A stretch of 64,000 nt of DNA, taken from the NCBI GenBank assembly GCA_903813345.2, contig CAIIXF020000011.1:14679754-14743753 (forward strand), written 5' to 3'. This DNA is from Owenia fusiformis. Taxonomy: Eukaryota > Annelida > Polychaeta > Sabellida > Oweniidae. Within the stretch, counting starts at the first letter, position 1; every line of letters starts with the position of its first letter. A model generated the notes under the pieces. The model saw nothing but the letters and a program-made list of their open reading frames with translations, was not told the DNA's origin and made no database searches. Made by a program: the position numbers and the translations under genes. This document shows positions 56,976 through 64,000 of this stretch, piece after piece.

Positions 56976-57086
56976 TTTTTTCAGAATATCTTTTAATCTA
57001 CCGGTGATATTGATATCTGGCCTTGTTCGCTTCACTTTTTCGTGCAGATATCAATATCACCTCGTAGATAAAAATGATATTCCTCA
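56976..57086. repeat. Imperfect long hairpin, about 38-bp stem
   Basis: GGTGATATTGATATCTG pairs perfectly with CAGATATCAATATCACC around a 25-base loop, and pairing continues outward (GAATATC...TTTAATCTAC versus GTAGATAAAAATGATATTC). It resembles a small foldback element or hairpin-RNA source. Confidence 0.75.
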
Positions 57087-58689
57087 AAATCAGAATATTC
57101 TATAAAAATCATCCTGGAACTCAACAGGAAAAGTAAATCTTGATTCATATTTTTTAATATGGTACACATGTCTCTAGCAGAAAATGTCAAAAATGAGTTA
57201 TATAAACACGAGGACAGCAATATGAACATAAATCTACCAAGTCAAATTAACGAACAGGCGTTTGCCTCATATTTTACGGAAAATGGGTGAGTATGTTTCC
57301 GAGCAAGCAATTCTGAGGGATATTTGGATAGTTTATTATAAAGGTAGACAGTAAACAACCTGTCAATATAAATTGAGGTGACGTAATTGAAAACTCAAAG
57401 AGTACTAGTACTAATCATTTAAGATTATTTATGAATGTAATGTCGAAATGAATATGTCAAACTAGATGTTTTTAATACAACAAATTATTGAACAGATAGC
57501 TGCTATATTTTTAAGGAATGGAATTCTAGTGAAAAAATGCAAAAGTCAAAATTAGGGTTCAAAGGAAAAGTTGAACGAAAGGTGTTTGACTCCAATATCA
57601 GAAGCTAATCAAAATTCAAAATTTGTGTAAAAGGTCAATGATCATGTTGGTCAAAATAGTTACGGTCAATGTCTTGTTAATAGATGGGAATCGTATCTTA
57701 AGGTTCCCTAATATAACTCCGTATACACACATTCCAACAAAGGTCAAGGTTACATAAAGAGCTCAATGTCCTCTGAGAGGTCAAAGTCAATATCCCTGTT
57801 TTCAATTTACTCATATTTCTAATATTCACAGTTCCATAACACTAGAAGAACACTTTATTCTGAAAAGAACCACTATATGAAATGCATCCAGTGCTTTAAT
57901 AAATTGTGTTAAGCACCAATAGGTTTGGACTGAAAACTGAATACCATAGAAATGACAATGTTGTTATTACTCTTCCAGAAACAAACAACCTTTACATTTT
58001 TACAATTACTTTCTGATAGATTTGTTTATAACATTGAGCACTGGACATAATACCCAATCCTATATCACAGAAAATAATGATTGAACTACGGGGAAAAATT
58101 AGTTCTGTCTAAATGACAAATAAGTATGATCCCCAAAGTCTCTTGAGAAGAAAACTGACATATTGATCCTGATTTCTGACATAAGTTGATCAGAATGTTA
58201 TAAGGAACATGATTTCCTATAAAAGTCAAGTCTTATATAATATTAAAGATGTTAAATTGTATTTGTAGACGTCAATAACCCAGTGACAGGTTGTTTTCGA
58301 AGAGCTTCTGTACTTTAGAATATTTAGGTCTAAAATCTTTATTGAATCATATCATGGATTCGAGGTTATCTTCACAAATGACCATTATTGAATTGACAAT
58401 AGTACACATTCATATTATTCTGATTGTTACATATGCTATAATAAAAATAGGATGATTAAGGTAGGTCAAGTCTCATAAATAATATGGATCATTAACTCAG
58501 ACATTTTATATGTTAGTTTGTATTCGATGACATGTGCAAACAGGTGGAGAAGGGTCAGGAATTTGATATGCAGTCTAATAAAGAGGTGGTATTTTAACAA
58601 AGTACTTTGTCCCAGGGTGGGGAAATTGAAACCACAACACCAAATGTGTTGTAAAACAGGATCAGTTTTAAGAGTATGCAACAAAGATT
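57087..58689. other. No gene seen
   Basis: Non-coding. Overlapping opposed frames near 58466-58733 are not supported. Confidence 0.5.
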
Positions 58690-58890
58690 CGGAATTATTT
58701 AAGGCAAGTACAATGTATGCAAAACAACATTAGACATTAACATGTAAAATGTCACCACCTGCCATTTGTTATAGATGCCAAACACAGATGGCAACACTGA
58801 TCACTGAATGCCAAACATTAAATGCCGAACACCCTCTACAAAAAAGTTGGAGACTATAACAATATGTCAACACTTGGGGTGGTGACATAC
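58690..58890 (+). mobile_element. Dispersed repeat family C, best short copy
   Basis: 'agacattaacatgtaaaatg' then TCACCACCTGCCATTTGTTA at the left. 'aaaaagttggagactataac', AATATGTC and GGGTGGTGACAT at the right. The termini ATGTCACCACC and GGTGGTGACAT are reverse complements. The inside holds four 'gccaaac/gccgaac' words, the seed of the arrays seen in longer copies. It is non-coding. Confidence 0.75.
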
Positions 58891-59402
58891 CATGTCCAAG
58901 TCCAGTAAATAGATAACTCACTCTACCCTACCTACCTTAAACCTAAAAATACCCTAAAAATTTCTACACAAGATTAAGAAACATAATTTGATCAGTTACG
59001 ACACACCACTAGATAAACAATTTATCAACATTGTTAACCAGTTAGGGAAAATCCTTGTAGTATGATTTGCTAATTCAATAAAAAGCATTACATCTGTATG
59101 TTAACATTCTTAATTGATTGTAAAAGTTCACCATGAGCTTCACTTTAAATTGGGTTTATTAATCGATAAATGTCACTGTGACCTCAAATGAGGAACAGTC
59201 TATGTAATCGAGAACAATTGATAAACAATAGGTATTTCTATAGATCATCCTTCAGATCCGTCCTTCACTGTTTCATGCAGCTCATGTAATGCTATGAATT
59301 ATTCTTGAGCCAGATATATAGATCTACATATACATATACCTATGTATATACTCTTGATTGATTTTTCTATTTATTTATAGCATTTCCATAAACAAACTCA
59401 TA
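58891..59402. other. No gene seen
   Basis: Non-coding. Confidence 0.5.
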
Positions 59403-60393
59403 TACAGGGTGGACCAAAAAATGTTACCCATTCGGTTTCTCCATAACAGGGGATTGATAGCCTTGCCCAAGTCGGTCTCTTTTACTATCTGATTTCTATT
59501 ATGACCGCCTTGTACCAAAGAGAAAGCCACGTGCTTTACCGACTCAATGTTTATGTCGGTAAAATTTGACCAATCAACGACGGCCCCGCAGCGTTAGCTC
59601 ATTATTATGCATGGTCAAAAACAAGTACACTTTTCGTCGGGACTTTTCACGAACAAATCTTGCATGAATTCATCATGAAAATACAAATATTTTATCAGAT
59701 AAATATCAATCAGAGTTAAGTGGATGCCAGACATCGATCAGTAACCGGAGGTTAGAAGATTTCAACAATAAACGTTGAAACGATCGCTGAATTCAAATAA
59801 ACATGTAGGCTGAGATTCAATCACTGATCGACGACTACATGACCCGCTACATTGGACTAGGTCTTGCATTTTCATCGCGAGATCAGTTTTAAATCTATTG
59901 CATGATTTAATTTATATTAATGACTCTTACATTCCCTATGTACATTTAATTACATAATATATTGTAACTCTAAAGAAACGATCGATCAGATCATTGAATT
60001 TCAAGTCGTAGACGGGAAGATTGTTTTGCTGTGCAGCTCAACCTGATAACGTTTTGATTGGTCAATCAGCCTGAAGTCACACGTCGTGTCCACGCGTATA
60101 TCTGTTAATCAATAAGGTTTCGCGATACCCCTGATAGCGTAGGTATTATGGAAATCTCGAAACCGTTGAATATCTCAGCATAATAGCAGCAGAGATGTAT
60201 TGGATTGTACAAGGGGGTAATAATTCAAGATCAGATAAGTAAAAAATACCGACTTGGGCAAGGCTAGGGATTTGATGGTCTAGATATTAACTGGGAGTAC
60301 CCTTGGTCAAGAGGGAGTCCAGTTGTTGACAAGCAAATTGTTACCCTTAATTGCAGGTTCCGAATGGGTAACATCTTTTTGGCCCACCCTGTA
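59403..60393. mobile_element. Mariner-type foldback MITE, about 987 bp
   Basis: TA, CAGGGTGGACCAAAAAATG and TTACCCATTCGG at the left match the complementary right end with one mismatch and one indel, followed by TA. Inner arms also pair (TAGCCTTGCCCAAGTCGGT at 59459 versus its complement at about 60249), with a right-side insertion of about 100 bases. No transposase remnant was seen in the middle, which includes CG-containing unique sequence. Confidence 0.8.
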
Positions 60394-60675
60394 TAATACA
60401 TACAAGCCATCACCACTTAGCTATATAATATAAGATAATGATATATCAATGTTACCAGATGTATATGTATCATACACTAAATAATGATCAATATTACATG
60501 AATAATATATCAAAGTGTTCGTTAGACTTTGATGATACTTATGGGATATTATCTATAATCATTTATAACATTGCATTCAATTAATGAATGGCGAATTAAG
60601 AATCTACAGGTGGACTATTAGAACTGAAATGTTACAAAATGGGAAAATGTGAGCCTTAGTCAGCTTCATTGGCAT
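60394..60675. other. No gene seen
   Basis: Non-coding. Confidence 0.5.
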
Positions 60676-60881
60676 TGACATGCAAAATGTCACCACTTGC
60701 CATGCAAAATGTCACCACCTGCAAAGTAAATTGTCACTACCTGCGATGGAAAATGTCACCTCCCACCATTTGCTACAGACATCAACTGCCAAACACCAAT
60801 CACCAAACACCAACCTCCAAATGTCTAACACCGTCCACAAAAAGTTGGAGACTAATATGTCACTCGTAGTGGTGACATAAA
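60676..60881 (+). mobile_element. Dispersed repeat family C copy with triplicated left end
   Basis: CATGCAAAATGTCACCAC is repeated at 60678 and 60701, with degraded third and fourth repeats (AAATTGTCACTACC, AAAATGTCACCTCC), then 'tttgctacagacatcaactg', 'gttggagactaatatgtcac' and GTGGTGACATAA. Frames on both strands here are by-products. Confidence 0.7.
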
Positions 60882-62465
60882 AAGAAGGCCCATAAAAAGG
60901 TCCACTTTTCAAACTTGGAAGAGGGGCACGCAGAAGGAGGGAAATATAATTCAATTTCGATTACAGACATAATATAACCAATAGGTTAGGGTTCCCGTCA
61001 TATTGGATAGAATCAACCAATAACATCAGTGTCAAATCATCCATCGCTAGAAAGGATATTCTTTTTCAATTTCTCTTCACCAAATTGAATAATAATCCCC
61101 GTTAAGAGAAATGAAACCTATTTAACATGCACCCACTCTAGCCTGAACATCAAGGTATTGCTAGATTAGGTCCCGTAGCTAGAGAAATCGTTTATTGATT
61201 TAGTGATGATAATAAATCAAAGTTTGTAAACACAAAGCAATATTTTTGTCTAATGACAATCAATAGTTTGGATGGTATAGCTATGGGATGACTGACCAAA
61301 TGACAGGGGTGAAGCTCGTATATTGGGTAAATTGGGAGACTGACCAATAAAATGACAGTAGGGAAATGCCTAATCCATATCCACCTAATCTTGGGGGACT
61401 CAGACTTGTTTCTTCTATGTGATATTGAATATATTGCAGTACTATAGTAAAAGAAAATTTGGAGACTAGACATATGCATATACATAAAGTAAAGCCTGTG
61501 TATATGGAACACCCTCCATTTTAGCCAAAATTGTTCCTTCTAGACAGGTGTTCCTTAAAAGAGAGGGTTTATAAAATGTAATTTTAAAGACGATGGGAGT
61601 CAAGAGGTGATCCACCTGACTGATTTTATGTAGAACTATGTAGAAATGGGTGCAAATTTTGAAGTTAAGTTGTGATACTTCCCTTTTTATCACTGGTCTT
61701 GAAACAAGAGGAATGATGATCAATTAATGAGATATGTCACTATGTTACCATGTCACCATGTTATATCATCTTCTCAGAATTCAAAAATAACGTCCTCAAC
61801 TGTACTTGCTCATGCCCTAAGACCTAAATGATAGAGAATTTTCTATCATTAAGGCCCAGCATATAACTCATCATTTCTTATTTAAATATAGATTACAGAA
61901 ACAGGTAGAAAATAAATAAATCTATCTTTGATGATCCACAAATCCACTTAATCCATCCTAAATGTTTTCTTCTGCGATTCACGGTCATCTACCCTGCATT
62001 CAGTAAATGCCATTCACCTTATAACATGGTGATCAAGTGTTTCTTGAAATAAAGAAAACTCGACACCAGCTTAGATTCAAGCAGTGAAGATCATCAAGGC
62101 ATTTTTATTATTTGATCAAGTTTATCGCAGATCTACCTTGGGATTAATCAAACGCTCAAATTAACCTGAATCCGTCAACAAAACATGTTGTTTTGAGCAC
62201 TTATCTAAAAATGATGCTCTTGTGGCAAGTAAACAAACTTCACAAAACATTTACGTAACAGTTCAGACTGAAAGAATGTGCTTAACGTTAAAAAGAAAGT
62301 CTTTTGAATAAAATACTGTACTTGTGTACGATAGAGACAGTGGATGTTAAGACATATGTAATTATTAACAAATATTTTATTTTTCATTTTATTTATTTGT
62401 TTCCTATTATTGTCTAACATTAATCATCAGCGTTGGCACACCCATAAGTGGGTATATCAGTGCTT
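60882..62465. other. No gene seen
   Basis: Non-coding. The minus frames at 61192-61723 show no recognised domain. Confidence 0.5.
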
Positions 62466-62610
62466 ATCCTATGCCAAGAAGATTTTAGCAGGGCGATAAG
62501 TTGGTAAGATATATCCCATATCCCAATCTTGAGGTTTCCATATCCAGGACCTCTATATCTCCCACTCCAGGGCATATCTTCTGGCTTTGATATAAAAGTT
62601 GAAAAAAAAT
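62466..62610 (+). repeat. Dispersed repeat A, copy 2
   Basis: Matches 555-690 in the same orientation. Confidence 0.55.
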
Positions 62611-62697
62611 TGAAAAAAATGTGAAAAATTTGGAAAAAATGTTGAAAAAATGTGAAGAAAATGTGACAAAATGTTGAAAAATGTGAAAAAGAGTATG
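62595..62697 (+). repeat. A-rich (TGTTGAAAAAA)n simple repeat
   Basis: Irregular units of TGTTGAAAAAA and TGTGAAAAA follow repeat A, much as the shorter A-rich run follows copy 1. Confidence 0.85.
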
Positions 62698-62909
62698 TAA
62701 AAGGATGTCTAATATGCAACAAGAATGTACAGAGCTATGCCCAAGAACTCAGCAGATTCTACAGAACAATTGCAGCATTTATCATTACAGCCTTTACTGA
62801 AAAGATTGAGCAATTATAGTGAATCTCCAAAGAAAAGTGAATTTACAAAAAACAAACCCAAAGCACAATTGATTTGCAAACATAGAGAACAATATTCTCA
62901 ACAAGACAA

Positions 62910-63043
62910 TAGGGAGTTTAAGCTTGCATATAAAATCGAAACGCCAACATATACGTATGACCAATCGCCTATTCAAATGCATCACTTAAATATTTTCTGT
63001 TCATGTTTAGATTGTGCAAAACATTGCAAGCTTAAACTCCCTA
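62910..63043. repeat. 19-bp perfect inverted repeat, 96-base spacer
   Basis: TAGGGAGTTTAAGCTTGCA and its exact complement. They lie within a 116-codon frame (62725-63075, plus) that I do not accept as a gene because its end runs into repeat family C. Confidence 0.7.
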
Positions 63044-63050
63044 ATAACAT

Positions 63051-63120
63051 GCAAAATGTTACTGTCTGCCATTAGTTACAGATGCCGACTTTTTACTGAC
63101 TTTGGGTGATGGTGACGTAA
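63051..63120 (+). repeat. Dispersed repeat family C, degenerate copy
   Basis: GCAAAATGTTACTGTCTGCC, 'gttacagatgccgac', then GGTGATGGTGACGTAAAA. About 70 bases, worn at both ends. Confidence 0.55.
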
Positions 63121-64000
63121 AAGTCATTATTTTGAAATACCGTTTTTTTACTTGTGTCATCCTTTTTTCTGAAAATTGTAGTTGAATACTATTTGATTGC
63201 AGCAGTAGTATTATTTCAACGTACCTGTCTACCTGATAAAATAGTTTATTAGTCATAGGTCACTCTCACTATTTCTTCACTTTAGTAAAGTATAATCATT
63301 GAGATAATTTACGGCCAAGGTAAGACTTTAATTGAGCGAGCAGCTATAAAGCATCAATTTCTATTTTCCTACGAGACTGGCATTGAAATTGTCGGCACAG
63401 ACCGTCTAATTAAGGTGAGATTTGATTGCACATGGCATTAGTAGTGAAATAAGACACGGCTACGACATGTTACGTAAAAGCAAAGTTTACATGAAAGAAA
63501 CAAATTACCGTACTTGTTTTACCTTTACTTGGCATTATAAGGTCTACTAAGATTTTCAATCTAATATACGGTGTACATTTTATAGACCAGATTTCTTCAT
63601 ATTATATTCTGTACTTATCTACTTTGGTTGTTGTGCATGGTGGCCACTACAGGCCCATGAGATAAACAATAAATACAGTATAAATTACAAATTTTTTGTA
63701 CAGGCATTAAATTATTAATCATATATTGCATGATCATTCAAAAAGGAATTTTCATTATAATAATTATCATTTTTTACATTTTTTAGATTGGAATTCCTTT
63801 GTTTTTGAGATTCAGACTTTTCATCATAAAACAATCCTTACTGTTTAACCAGAATTAAAGCATGTCGGCTATTTCACAAGTTTACGAGAAAAACAGTGGC
63901 TATTTGAAAAAATGAAATACTTGTAGAAAAGTAAAGCAAATGATGATTGATGCACGAAATTGTAAATCCTGAACAGCTGATGAACAAGGGGTGAATAACC
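63121..64000. other. No gene seen
   Basis: AT-rich non-coding DNA to the end of the window. Confidence 0.5.

Noticed and set aside
62725-63075. 116-codon plus-strand frame
   Set aside because: It ends inside repeat family C and contains an inverted repeat. No family resemblance.

Overview
The window looks like repeat-rich, AT-rich nuclear DNA from an animal, most likely a marine invertebrate. Spliceosomal exon borders, mariner and other cut-and-paste transposons, foldback elements, long minisatellites and a tRNA-derived sequence all point to a metazoan. The species cannot be named from the sequence. I found no intact host gene, and the coding content is transposon-derived or pseudogenic.

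The centrepiece is a nested insertion. A mariner copy (22236-38884, flanked by TA) was split by a 15.57-kb DNA transposon (22329-37898) with 16-bp perfect terminal inverted repeats and a TATT target duplication. The big element carries one uninterrupted reading frame whose start is best placed at 23569 (2621 residues). It reads, in order: SGNH-hydrolase-like domain, basic segment, six-residue repeats, ubiquitin-like domain ending in Gly-Gly, cysteine-rich zinc-binding region, RNase H-like transposase core with DUF6589-type motifs, FEN1/XPG-like nuclease with all seven acidic residues, CXC cysteine motif and acidic tail. The transposase, Cys region and XPG nuclease together with the 4-bp duplication fit the Academ superfamily (XPG-bearing lineage) as I remember it. 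The SGNH and ubiquitin-like parts make it unusual. Downstream of this gene, still inside the element and on the same strand, are four exons with introns and 3' UTR of a decayed ATP synthase alpha-subunit gene (ATP5F1A). This is host gene capture at DNA level. The right end holds 400-bp subterminal repeats whose core also occurs once at the left end.

Left of the big element (1-22233) are a mariner deletion derivative (3036-3275), a 1957-bp element with 68-bp perfect terminal repeats and a spliced zinc-finger gene start (4361-6317), an 848-bp foldback with ATTTA duplication (9087-9934), minisatellites at 10418 and 14752, a near-perfect hairpin at 12193, and a tRNA-derived sequence at 17531.

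Right of it (38887-64000) there are only repeats: 20-bp, 45-bp, 59-bp, 61-bp and 135-bp tandem arrays, a 400-bp polypurine tract, a mariner-type foldback (59403-60393), and two dispersed families (one opening with TGTCACCACC, one with GGAC arrays and a fixed GGGATAATAA-type end) present in several copies, all in the same orientation.
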